From contig CAKZLA010000457.1 of the NCBI GenBank assembly GCA_937124525.1, positions 1-20,474 on the forward strand: 20,474 nt of DNA. Direction: 5' to 3'. Positions 7,994-15,283 of the stretch are shown here, piece after piece. The stretch comes from an uncultured Desulfobacterium sp. (GTDB lineage Bacteria > Desulfobacterota > Desulfobacteria > Desulfobacterales > Desulfobacteraceae). Every line of letters starts with the position of its first letter. Within the stretch, counting starts at the first letter, position 1. Below the pieces are notes generated by a model that searched no databases, was not told where the DNA came from, and saw only the letters and a list, made by a program, of their open reading frames with translations. The translations under genes and the position numbers were made by a program.

Positions 7994-8093
7994 AATCTTT
8001 TTACCCTTTTGTCGAAATCTCGTCAGTCATAAGTGCTCTGTTTGTCTTGTGTTATTATTGTCTAATATAGCATTTTTATTGACCGTTCTTATA

Positions 8094-8122
8094 ATAATTA
8101 AGGATGACGCCGATTTTGTCAA
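8094..8122 (-). promoter_or_regulatory. Possible promoter for the hybrid kinase
   Basis: On the minus strand TTGACA (complement of 8117-8122) is followed after 17 nt by AATTAT (complement of 8094-8099, 4 of 6). The leader to the kinase ATG would be about 95 nt. Confidence 0.4.
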
Positions 8123-8343
8123 TGTAATTTTGATGGTTTGGTGAAAAGTCCAACTTTCATTTTTGAACACAGAATCTTGACGGGGATCTGTGATCAGTTT
8201 GCAGGGAGGTGTGCCTGGGCATGGAAAACAATTGACACCGGTGGCATCTTCTATTAACTATGGCCCTACCTTTTAAAATCAGGACTTGGTTCCAATACCT
8301 TCGCCAATTTTGTTTTGATTCAAATCCTATATATGGAGAAATT
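8123..8343. other. Intergenic region upstream of purB
   Basis: The spacer between the divergent kinase and purB genes (7994-8343) holds the kinase promoter on its left. The right part holds a bulged hairpin CACAGAATC/GATCTGTG (8168-8176 with 8185-8192) and a TTGACA at 8232-8237 without a good -10 (TAACTA after 17 nt), which may drive purB. No small gene or known riboswitch was recognised. Confidence 0.4.
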
Positions 8344-9711
8344 ATGGAAAGCATAAAAGCATTGTCCGTGCTTGATGGAAGATACAAAAGACTGACCAAT
8401 GAACTGGTGGATGTTTTTTCTGAATATGGCTTGATCAGACACCGGGTTCAAGTTGAGATTGAATGGCTCAAATTTATCCTCACCGATCTGAAACTGGCGA
8501 CATTGGATGAAAACAGGGTGGATGACGTGGATGCCATTCTCAATGATTTTGCCGAGGAGGATGCTCTCAGGGTCAAAGAGATTGAACGTACCACCAACCA
8601 CGATGTCAAGGCCGTGGAATATTTCATCAAAGAAAAATTGGATCAAAAAGGCCTTGGTGATATCGGTGAATGGGTCCACTTTGCCTGCACATCCGATGAC
8701 ATCAACAATACGGCCTATGCCCTTATGCTGAAAAAAGGCAGGGATATTGCAACGGCGCTTCTGGCAGACCTGGTGGAAAAGGTTGAAGAAAAGGCCATGG
8801 CCTATAAATCTGTTCCCATGATGTCCCGCACCCACGGTCAGCCGGCAACCCCCACCACCGTGGGAAAGGAGTTTGTTAATTTTGCCTGGCGCTTCAACCG
8901 AGAGGTGACCATTTTAAAAGAGGCAACGGTGCAGGCCAAAATAAACGGGGCAACGGGAAGTTACAATGCCCATTTTTTTGTTTTTCCGGAAATTGACTGG
9001 ATAGCGGCCGGGCAGCGGTTCCTCACCACCCATTTGCACCTGGAACCTCTTCTTTATACCACCCAGATCAATCCCAATGCCTCGCTCTCATTTATCCTCC
9101 ACGCCTTGATTAGATCTGCGGCGGCTGTGGTGGATCTGGACAGGGACATGTGGGGGTATATTTCCCTTGGGTATTTCAAGCAGCAACTGAAAAAAGGGGA
9201 GACCGGCTCTTCCACCATGCCCCATAAGGTAAACCCCATTGACTTTGAAAACAGTGAGGGGAACATGGGCATGGCCATCTCCATGATGGAACATATGGCC
9301 GTGAAGCTTCAAAAATCGCGATTTCAGAGGGATTTGACGGACAGCACCGTTTTAAGGGGTCTGGGTTCTCTTTTTGGGTATTATGTTATTGGCATTAAAA
9401 ATTGCATCAAGGGATTGGGAAAAGTGGATTTAAATCTGGCGGCCCTGGAAAAGGATCTTGGGGCCAACCAGGAACTTCTGGCCGAACCTTTCCAGACTGC
9501 CATGCGGGTGTTTGGAGAGTCCAATCCCTATGAACGGCTCAAAGATCTCACCCGGGGCCAGAAAATAGACAAAAAGACCCTGGATGTTTTTGTGGATAAG
9601 CTTGAAAAAGTGCCCGGACCTTTTAAAGAACGCATGCGACAACTGACCCCTGCCACCTATACCGGCCTTGCGGAACGGTTGGTGGACCATTATTTCAATG
9701 AAAAGGGTTGA
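8344..9711 (+). CDS. purB: Adenylosuccinate lyase
   Basis: PurB acts twice in purine synthesis: it splits SAICAR to AICAR plus fumarate, and adenylosuccinate to AMP plus fumarate. The 455-residue product matches the E. coli-type enzyme in length and motifs: VLDGRYK at the start, IERTTNHDVKAVEYF, HFACTSDDINN, the SRTHGQPATPTT active-site segment, and the fumarase/aspartase superfamily signature GSSTMPHKVNPIDFENSEGN on the flexible catalytic loop. ATG 8344 has GGAG 5 nt upstream; an upstream in-frame GTG/ATG extension from 8260 lacks family similarity. The TGA stop (9709-9711) lies inside the left arm of an inverted-repeat element. No other purine genes adjoin. Confidence 0.97.
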   Translation: MESIKALSVLDGRYKRLTNELVDVFSEYGLIRHRVQVEIEWLKFILTDLKLATLDENRVDDVDAILNDFAEEDALRVKEIERTTNHDVKAVEYFIKEKLDQKGLGDIGEWVHFACTSDDINNTAYALMLKKGRDIATALLADLVEKVEEKAMAYKSVPMMSRTHGQPATPTTVGKEFVNFAWRFNREVTILKEATVQAKINGATGSYNAHFFVFPEIDWIAAGQRFLTTHLHLEPLLYTTQINPNASLSFILHALIRSAAAVVDLDRDMWGYISLGYFKQQLKKGETGSSTMPHKVNPIDFENSEGNMGMAISMMEHMAVKLQKSRFQRDLTDSTVLRGLGSLFGYYVIGIKNCIKGLGKVDLNLAALEKDLGANQELLAEPFQTAMRVFGESNPYERLKDLTRGQKIDKKTLDVFVDKLEKVPGPFKERMRQLTPATYTGLAERLVDHYFNEKG

Positions 9712-9843
9712 TGGTCTTGTAAAAAGTTCGGAGTTCATTTTTTACCCACAACCAATTCTGGTTGACCAATTCTGGTTGAGCAGTGCTTAAGTTCAATATA
9801 GTATGGTGAAAATTTCATCGGCCGACTTTTTACAGGTTCATCA
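9709..9843. repeat. 135-bp inverted-repeat element filling the purB-ftsK gap
   Basis: The left arm (9709-9731, TGATG then TGTAAAAAGTTCGG) pairs with the right arm (9822-9843, CCGACTTTTTACA then CATCA), with one unpaired T and a few mismatches. Between them is a tandem repeat, CCAATTCTGGTTGA twice (9752-9779), each unit itself a small palindrome (AACCA/TGGTT). The element occupies almost all of the space between the convergent genes, and its left arm supplies the purB stop codon. It may be a mobile miniature element that also ends transcription from both sides. Confidence 0.55.
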
Positions 9844-9846
9844 GGG

Positions 9847-12753
9847 TTAATCCATGGGACCTGTCAGCACCTGTCTTGGTTTAGCTCCATCGGAAGGACC
9901 CACAATGCCTTTTTTTTCCATGATGTCAATGATTCTGGCGGCCCGGTTGTAGCCCACCCTCAGGGCCCGCTGGATGCCAGATATGGATGCCTGTCGGGTG
10001 GCCATGACCACCTCCAGGGCATCTTGATATTTTTCATCGTATTCATCGTTCTGATATTCCTGTTCCGGCTCTTCCTGCTGCTCTGTGATAACGTCAAACA
10101 GATAATCCGGCGCCTGCTGGGCCTTTAAGAATGTGGTGACATCAATGAGCTCTTCTTCGGACAGGTAAGTACCATGAACCCTGGTTAGCCGGGCTGTGCC
10201 CGGGGGAACAAAGAGCATATCCCCCATTCCAAGCAAGGTCTCAGCCCCATTGGAATCAATGATGGTTCTGGAGTCTGTCTTGGAGGAGACCTGGAAAGAA
10301 ATTCGGGTGGGGAAATTGGCCTTGATGATACCTGTCAGCACATCCACCGAAGGCCGCTGGGTGGCCAGGATTAAATGGATACCCGCGGCCCTGGCCATCT
10401 GGGCAAGACGGGTGAGGGAAAGTTCCACATCCCGGGAGGCAGTCATCATCAAGTCTGCCAGCTCATCAATGATGATGACAATATAGGAAAGAGGTTCCGG
10501 TGGTGCATCCTCCCCACCCGTGGATGAATCCATGCCTTTAATCTTCTGGTTGAACTGCTCGATATTTCTCACCTGGTACTTGGCCAGAAGATCATATCTT
10601 CGCTCCATATCCCGGACCATCCACTGGAGGGCCGTGGTGGCCTTTTTCATGTCTGTGATCACCGGGGTGATCAGATGGGGGATATCGTTGTACAAAGACA
10701 GCTCAATGCGTTTGGGGTCAATCATTAGAAATTTAACTTCATCCGGGTTTGCCTTGTAAAGAATGCTGGTGATCATGGCGTTGAGCCCCACGCTTTTCCC
10801 TGTTCCCGTGGCCCCGGCAATTAGCAGATGGGGCATGCTTTCGAGCTGTACCACCACCGGGTTACCAATAATATCCTTGCCAAGGCAAATAGGCAGTTTG
10901 GAGGGGCAGTTGATGAAATCCTCTGAGCTGACAATGTCAATAAAAGGGACAATGCTTTTTTTGAGATTGGGAATTTCAATGCCCATGACATCTTTTCCCG
11001 GTATGGGGGCAACGATGCGGATACTGTAGGCACTTAAGGCCAGAGCCAGGTCATCGGCAAGGTTAACAATTTTGCTGATTTTAATGCCGGGGTCTGGCTT
11101 GTATTCAAAGGTGGTGATCACCGGTCCGGGGGATACCCCCATGACTTCGCCCTTGATGCCGAAATATCCTAATTTTTTTTCCAGCAGTTCCGCATCCCGT
11201 CGGATGCTTTCATGGTCAACTTCTGTCTTACTGTTGATGTTTTTTAAAAATCCCAGGGAGGGTAGCTGATAGGCCTCTTCCGTGGATTCTTCCTCCATGG
11301 ACGGGGTATTATTTGTCTTTGCGTGTGAATAGGTAACTGCCGTATGGATGGGGAAACTGCCCATGGCAGCGGGGGGTTCATGGTAGGAGATATTTTCTTT
11401 CCCAGATGTTTTCAACATGGGGGTCTCTTCCATGGTATCTTGTTGCTGAGGATCAGCTATTTTTGCCGGAGGGGTGTCTGATTCGGTATCTTTATATGAT
11501 GTTTCCATGTTGGCTGGCATGGATGCCGCATGGATGTTCCCTGTTTCTGGAATCCTCATCTCCACATTTTGGGCCTTGCTTGCGGGGACTGGGGCAGCCA
11601 TTTCCACATCCTGGACGTCGTTTATGGGGTCTGGCTCGGTCATTTCCACATCCTGGACGTCGTTTATGGGGTCTGGCTCGGTCATTTCCACATCCTGGAT
11701 CTCGTTTGTGGGGTTTGGCTCGGCCATTGCCACATTCTGGACCTCGTTTGCAGGGGTTGGGGCGGTCATTACCGCATCTGGGATCTCATTTGTGGATGAC
11801 GGAGCTGTCATTGACGCATCCCGGACCTTATTTTCAGGAGCTGGTGCAGTCATTGCCGCATCAGTTATTTCGTTAATGGGGACGTCCACATATGGGACAG
11901 CATTCATGATTTTTGGAACCGCATTCTGTGTTTCTGGGGGAGTATCCACAGGAAGCGAGTTGTTTGACACTTCATTGGAAGAGGTGCCGGGAAACTCAGG
12001 TGCCGTGGATACTGTTTCTTGAACAGATGGCGGTGCGGCTTGGTATATCCCATGGGCCTCGGACATGGGGGGGGCTTGTGGACTTTGCCCTGGTTCTTTT
12101 ATCGGCAGGGGGGTGGAATCTGTTGTTGACACTTTGGGCCGTGAAGGTGTTTCTATGCGTTCACGTGTTTCCATGGGGTCTGGTACTTTTACGGACTCAG
12201 GTACCTTTGGGGGTCCAGGTATATTTGCCCTTGGGGGACTGGGAATATTCGTTTTTTCAGATCCAGGAGGGGGGGCATGATATTTGCTTGAAATGGGATC
12301 TGATAAAGATGTATTTGCTTTCTGATGATTCCCTTCAGTGCCAGATGTAAAAGGCGTTTTTGTCACTGGAGGTTTTTGCTGTGTTGGGAAGGTTTTGTTT
12401 GGGATTGGCTCCTGGGATACCTGTTGCTGCCCTTTGGGCTTCACATCTCCAAGGCTTCTGGTTTTTTTCTCCAGGGTCTGTGTCAATGTATCCAGACGAT
12501 CTCTCATCTCAACATATTTTTTGCTCAGGTTGAGGTTGGCAAGTAACACGAGGACATGGGGATTAACCGATACGCCTGCCTTGCCTATGGATTTCTCCGC
12601 TTTCACCAATTCAGAGATCATCATTTGGGCAATGTTGTGAATATTGTCCGTGGAGCCGGAGTCCTCTACTTTAAAGCTGTATTCACCGCATAGGGACCGG
12701 ATGGTTAATACGTCGTTGTCAATTTTATAGCTGTTTTTTTCCAAAATATTCAC
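9847..12753 (-). CDS. ftsK: FtsK/SpoIIIE-type DNA translocase with N-terminal ZapA-like domain and no membrane segments
   Basis: FtsK pumps chromosomal DNA through the closing septum and aligns termini for dimer resolution. The 968-residue product has: residues 10-100, a ZapA-like domain (the LVLLANLNLSKKY segment matches LVFIAALNISYEL of E. coli ZapA, followed by a coiled coil); 105-500, a Pro/Ser/Thr/Glu-rich linker with 14-residue repeats; 505-640, the FtsK alpha domain; 640-885, the RecA-like motor with Walker A GATGTGKS (647-654), Walker B IIIDEL (Asp763/Glu764) and ATQRPSVDVLTG; 910-965, the gamma winged helix (RQASISGIQRALRVGYNRAARI) that reads KOPS. The usual four N-terminal membrane helices are absent. 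The start is GTG (12751-12753), immediately preceded by an in-frame TGA; the ribosome site is weak. The motor is certain; the ZapA call is by eye. Confidence 0.92.
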   Translation of the reverse strand: MNILEKNSYKIDNDVLTIRSLCGEYSFKVEDSGSTDNIHNIAQMMISELVKAEKSIGKAGVSVNPHVLVLLANLNLSKKYVEMRDRLDTLTQTLEKKTRSLGDVKPKGQQQVSQEPIPNKTFPTQQKPPVTKTPFTSGTEGNHQKANTSLSDPISSKYHAPPPGSEKTNIPSPPRANIPGPPKVPESVKVPDPMETRERIETPSRPKVSTTDSTPLPIKEPGQSPQAPPMSEAHGIYQAAPPSVQETVSTAPEFPGTSSNEVSNNSLPVDTPPETQNAVPKIMNAVPYVDVPINEITDAAMTAPAPENKVRDASMTAPSSTNEIPDAVMTAPTPANEVQNVAMAEPNPTNEIQDVEMTEPDPINDVQDVEMTEPDPINDVQDVEMAAPVPASKAQNVEMRIPETGNIHAASMPANMETSYKDTESDTPPAKIADPQQQDTMEETPMLKTSGKENISYHEPPAAMGSFPIHTAVTYSHAKTNNTPSMEEESTEEAYQLPSLGFLKNINSKTEVDHESIRRDAELLEKKLGYFGIKGEVMGVSPGPVITTFEYKPDPGIKISKIVNLADDLALALSAYSIRIVAPIPGKDVMGIEIPNLKKSIVPFIDIVSSEDFINCPSKLPICLGKDIIGNPVVVQLESMPHLLIAGATGTGKSVGLNAMITSILYKANPDEVKFLMIDPKRIELSLYNDIPHLITPVITDMKKATTALQWMVRDMERRYDLLAKYQVRNIEQFNQKIKGMDSSTGGEDAPPEPLSYIVIIIDELADLMMTASRDVELSLTRLAQMARAAGIHLILATQRPSVDVLTGIIKANFPTRISFQVSSKTDSRTIIDSNGAETLLGMGDMLFVPPGTARLTRVHGTYLSEEELIDVTTFLKAQQAPDYLFDVITEQQEEPEQEYQNDEYDEKYQDALEVVMATRQASISGIQRALRVGYNRAARIIDIMEKKGIVGPSDGAKPRQVLTGPMD
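11557..11892 (-). repeat. Eight tandem 42-bp repeats inside the ftsK linker
   Basis: The stretch encodes residues 288-399 of FtsK as 14-residue units of the form (E/D)-(I/V)-x-(D/N)-(V/A)-x-M-(T/A)-x-P-x-P-x-N. Two units, 11599-11640 and 11641-11682, are identical over all 42 bp, and their neighbours are progressively more diverged. This is the sign of recent unit duplication by slippage or unequal exchange, so copy number may vary between strains. Confidence 0.9.
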
Positions 12754-12923
12754 TCAATGTCCACACTTTTCAAATGGTTGAAAAAGGTGCCCCTGAAATT
12801 AATTAGATTTCATGAAAGATCATCCCCTACATTTTTATCTGCTCGTTTCTATTCCATAGCACATTTTATGTGAAGGGTTCAATTTTTAACTGGACCTGCC
12901 AATCAAATAAGGAAGCAATTGCT

Positions 12924-13832
12924 TTGAAAACGTATGAAAATTTGGAAGAGCTCGGTCCAAAAAGGCTTGAAATTATTTACCAGGATAAGGATCTCGTTGT
13001 CGTGAATAAACCAGCAGGACTACTGGTTCATAAAAGTACCATGGACAGGCATGAGACTCGATTTGCCTTGCAGATGACAAGGGAACAGATCGGCCAGCGG
13101 GTCTTTCCCGTCCATCGGCTGGATAAACCGACTTCAGGGCTTTTGGTTTTTGCATTGAACCGCAATGCGGCCCGTAAGATTTCCTTTCAATTTCAAAAGA
13201 ATCAGGTGAAAAAAGCCTATCTGGCGGTGGTCCGGGGATATCTCCAGGGCACCGGCATCATTGATCATTGGTTAAAAAATATTAAAAAAGGTAAGTTTGA
13301 AAATAGGGTCGGCAATGGGGGCAGCCAAACTGTGCATAAAAACGGGTATCCCCAATGCAACACCGCCTGTGAGCAAAACCCCGATGCCAGGGGCCATCAG
13401 GGGGACAGTATGGAACCCTTATGCCCAAAACAATCCGCTGTCACCGATTATGCTGGCCTGGCAACGGTGGAATTGCCCGTGTGTGTGGATAAATATCCCA
13501 CTGCCAGGTACTCCCTTGTGGCACTTTATCCCGGCACGGGACGAAGGCACCAGCTCCGGCGGCACATGAAGCATCTCTCCCACCCCATTGTGGGAGATGC
13601 CATCTATGGGAAAAGCTGTCACAATGATTTTTTTAAAAATAAGTTTCATTGCAAAGGCTTGCTTCTTTGTGCCGTTAACATCTGTTTTTTTCATCCGGTT
13701 ACCGGAACAAAGATCAATTTATGGGCAACGCCGGATAAGCGGTTTCAGTTGGCCTTAACCCATCTGGGATGGGAGGATGCCGTGGTGAATTTCAAGAAAA
13801 GCCTGGGGCACCAAAAATCCCAAATTTGCTGA
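12924..13832 (+). CDS. truC: tRNA pseudouridine synthase, TruC-type (RluA family)
   Basis: TruC converts U65 of some tRNAs to pseudouridine. The product (302 residues from TTG 12924) has the RluA-family signature HRLDKPTSGLLVFAL with the catalytic Asp67, the early VVVNKPAGLLVHKS strand and the DRHETRFALQ segment typical of TruC, and the later ARYSLVALYPGTGRRHQLRRH and HPIVGDAIYG motifs. No N-terminal S4 domain is present, as in TruC. TTG 12924 has AAGGA 10 nt upstream; a GTG at 12870 would add 18 residues and lacks a ribosome site, so the start is uncertain. A Cys/Gly/Asn-rich insertion (about residues 125-170) makes it longer than the usual roughly 260. RluA-family substrate calls by sequence alone carry some doubt. 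Confidence 0.82.
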   Translation: MKTYENLEELGPKRLEIIYQDKDLVVVNKPAGLLVHKSTMDRHETRFALQMTREQIGQRVFPVHRLDKPTSGLLVFALNRNAARKISFQFQKNQVKKAYLAVVRGYLQGTGIIDHWLKNIKKGKFENRVGNGGSQTVHKNGYPQCNTACEQNPDARGHQGDSMEPLCPKQSAVTDYAGLATVELPVCVDKYPTARYSLVALYPGTGRRHQLRRHMKHLSHPIVGDAIYGKSCHNDFFKNKFHCKGLLLCAVNICFFHPVTGTKINLWATPDKRFQLALTHLGWEDAVVNFKKSLGHQKSQIC

Positions 13833-13996
13833 TCAATCTTGCCTTGTACTCCTTCAAGGCGTAGGAAAACAAGGGATAAGAATCTAAATCCGGCATCCTT
13901 CATTTACTGGTTGACAGTTGTTCAAAATATTCCCTTCTTTTCTGGAAATATCCTCAAATAAGTGCCAATTACTTTTGAGGGGGAATGGCGGATGTT

Positions 13997-14485
13997 CTAA
14001 ATTCTTATTATTTCAGGGGATTGGTTGCAGTGCTCCATGAATTTAATAAGGTCAGCAGGGGCAATGCTCGTGGTGGCTGTGTTTACCAGGGGATGGAAAT
14101 TAAGCAGATCATTTTCCATCAGTTCTTCGTCCAGTATGATTTTGACAGGCTGGTCCTGGATGTTAATCACAGCAAAGGGGGTTACTGACCCGGGAATCAC
14201 ACCCAGTACCTCCATGAGCAAGTCAGGTTTACCAAATGAAGGACTTTTGGCTCCTATTTTTTTTGCCAGTTCTTTGATTTGAATGGATTTGTCTGAAAGG
14301 GTGACCACCAGGAACAGATTTTTCTTTTTATCCTTAAAAAATAAATTTTTACTGTGAACCCCTTCAATACCCTCATGATGTTGATCTGCCTCTTCAACGG
14401 TGTACACCGCCGGATGCTCATGGTTCACATATTTAATACCAATCTTTGATAATACGTCCAGCAATTGATCTTGACTTTGCAGCAT
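13997..14485 (-). CDS. YbaK/ProX-family aminoacyl-tRNA deacylase (ProXp-ala/PrdX-like)
   Basis: These free-standing editing proteins hydrolyse mischarged tRNAs, in the PrdX/ProXp-ala group Ala-tRNA-Pro. The 162-residue product is one YbaK/aaRS-editing domain: N-terminal YVNHEHPAVYTVEEA, then HSKNLFFKDKKKNLFLVV with Lys46 at the place of the conserved catalytic Lys, the GVIPGSVTPFAV loop, and DLLNFHPLVNTATTSIAPADLIKF, which is the hallmark of the PrdX branch. ATG at 14483-14485 has AGGAG 5 nt upstream. The gene is divergent from the crcB leader and convergent with truC. The family is certain; the exact tRNA substrate is inferred. Confidence 0.9.
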   Translation of the reverse strand: MLQSQDQLLDVLSKIGIKYVNHEHPAVYTVEEADQHHEGIEGVHSKNLFFKDKKKNLFLVVTLSDKSIQIKELAKKIGAKSPSFGKPDLLMEVLGVIPGSVTPFAVINIQDQPVKIILDEELMENDLLNFHPLVNTATTSIAPADLIKFMEHCNQSPEIIRI

Positions 14486-14608
14486 GTTGCTCCTCTCTTT
14501 TAATTCAATTTATATTTGGAAAAATAGACAGTATGTAGCGCTGTGAACATTGAAAATCAAGTTATGATCTTTTTTGTGATAAAGTCGGGGAAGATTGCAG
14601 GCTTGATA

Positions 14609-14637
14609 TTGACTTGGATGAAAAGGAAAATTATACT
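14609..14637 (+). promoter_or_regulatory. Strong sigma-70-type promoter upstream of the crcB locus
   Basis: TTGACT (14609-14614) and TATACT (14632-14637) are separated by exactly 17 nt, 5 of 6 matches each, the best promoter seen in the window. Transcription would start near 14644, about 170 nt before crcB, and run into two terminator-like hairpins. Confidence 0.65.
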
Positions 14638-14643
14638 GGCTTG

Positions 14644-14710
14644 CAAAAGTCAACACCAAGACCAATTAAGCCTCCGACCGGAAAAATGGGAATGCGCCCG
14701 TTTGTTTTTT
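14644..14710 (+). ncRNA. Candidate small RNA or attenuated crcB leader
   Basis: A transcript from the 14609-14637 promoter would be about 65 nt to the first intrinsic terminator or about 130 nt to the second. It contains GACCGGA (14676-14682), which can pair with a later TCCGGCC (about 14713-14719) around the first terminator hairpin, so alternative folds are possible. I could not match the fluoride riboswitch consensus or any other known class. No convincing reading frame lies in it. Confidence 0.35.
14684..14710 (+). terminator. Intrinsic terminator 1 in the crcB leader
   Basis: AAATGGG (14684-14690) pairs with CCCGTTT (14697-14703), including one G-T pair, over a 6-nt loop, and is followed by G and six T (14704-14710). 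Confidence 0.5.
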
Positions 14711-14747
14711 AACTCCGGCCATTGATTATTGATGTTCAGCAGTCAAC

Positions 14748-14778
14748 AACCCCTGAGCTAAAGACTCAGGGGTTTTCT
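14748..14778 (+). terminator. Intrinsic terminator 2 just before crcB
   Basis: AACCCCTGAG (14748-14757) pairs perfectly with CTCAGGGGTT (14765-14774) over the 7-nt loop CTAAAGA, followed by TTCTTG. The 10-bp stem is strong although the T-run is short. It ends about 40 nt before the crcB start, so it can act as an attenuator. Confidence 0.7.
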
Positions 14779-14816
14779 TGCCGGTTTTCTATAAATGACA
14801 CAAAAGGAGTTTGATC

Positions 14817-15194
14817 GTGTTGCAAAAATTATTATGCATTGCATTGGGTGGCGCATTGGGGACATTGGCCCGATATGGCCTGTCCGGTGCCGTCCAGAAA
14901 TGGCTGGGATCAGGCTTTCCCTGGGGAACGGCTGCGGTGAATATTCTGGGTAGCTTTTTGTTTGGTGTGCTCTGGGCCTTTGCAATGGGCAGAGGCAATC
15001 TTAATACCGATATTCGTTCCATGCTTTTTGTTGGTTTTCTTGGTGCATTTACCACCTTTTCAACCTTTATTTCCGAAACAGGTCAACTGATGGCAGCCTC
15101 CCAGATGCTCATGGGGATGGGGAATGTCATCTTTCAACTTCTGGCTGGAACTGGAATGTTTTTTATTGGCATGGCATTGGGAAGAGCCATATAA
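14817..15194 (+). CDS. crcB: Fluoride ion exporter CrcB/Fluc
   Basis: CrcB/Fluc forms dual-topology dimeric channels that let toxic fluoride leave the cytoplasm. The 125-residue product has four hydrophobic segments and the family signatures: GGALGTLARYGLS (residues 11-23), VNILGSFLFG with Asn42 of the pore, and GFLGAFTTFSTF with Phe81 and Phe84, which match the Phe-box of Bpe-Fluc (Phe82, Phe85). GTG 14817 has AAGGAG 7 nt upstream; the TTG at 14811 is too close to that site. A single crcB fits a homodimer. It sits behind a promoter and two terminators and ahead of the DUF190-RNase HI gene. Confidence 0.95.
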   Translation: MLQKLLCIALGGALGTLARYGLSGAVQKWLGSGFPWGTAAVNILGSFLFGVLWAFAMGRGNLNTDIRSMLFVGFLGAFTTFSTFISETGQLMAASQMLMGMGNVIFQLLAGTGMFFIGMALGRAI

Positions 15195-15283
15195 GCGCCA
15201 CGGTGGACAGATGTTCTGACCAAATCCTAAAAAACAATGCCAATGATTTAAGTGATAGGATAAACCGGGAGTGATACAAGCAT

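Noticed and set aside
11557..11892. Tandem repeats as a CRISPR array
   Set aside because: The units are contiguous with no spacers and encode a regular 14-residue peptide in frame with ftsK.
11406..12022. Long plus-strand open frames (156 and 182 codons) opposite ftsK
   Set aside because: They are antisense to the repeat-bearing linker. A 42-bp unit is a multiple of three, so any frame free of stops in one unit stays open in all; there are no ribosome sites and no family likeness.
12860..12872. CACAT-TTT-ATGTG palindrome between ftsK and truC as an operator
   Set aside because: Arms of 5 bp in A+T-rich DNA are common by chance and no regulator is implied nearby.
13841..13860. GCCTTG/CAAGGC hairpin between truC and the YbaK-family gene as a terminator
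   Set aside because: Only 6 bp with an 8-nt loop and no T-run on either side.
14640..14816. Fluoride riboswitch upstream of crcB
   Set aside because: The position is right and terminators are present, but I could not find the GG-GAUG...CGCC and CUGAUG...GCC elements of the known consensus. Left as an unassigned leader or small RNA.
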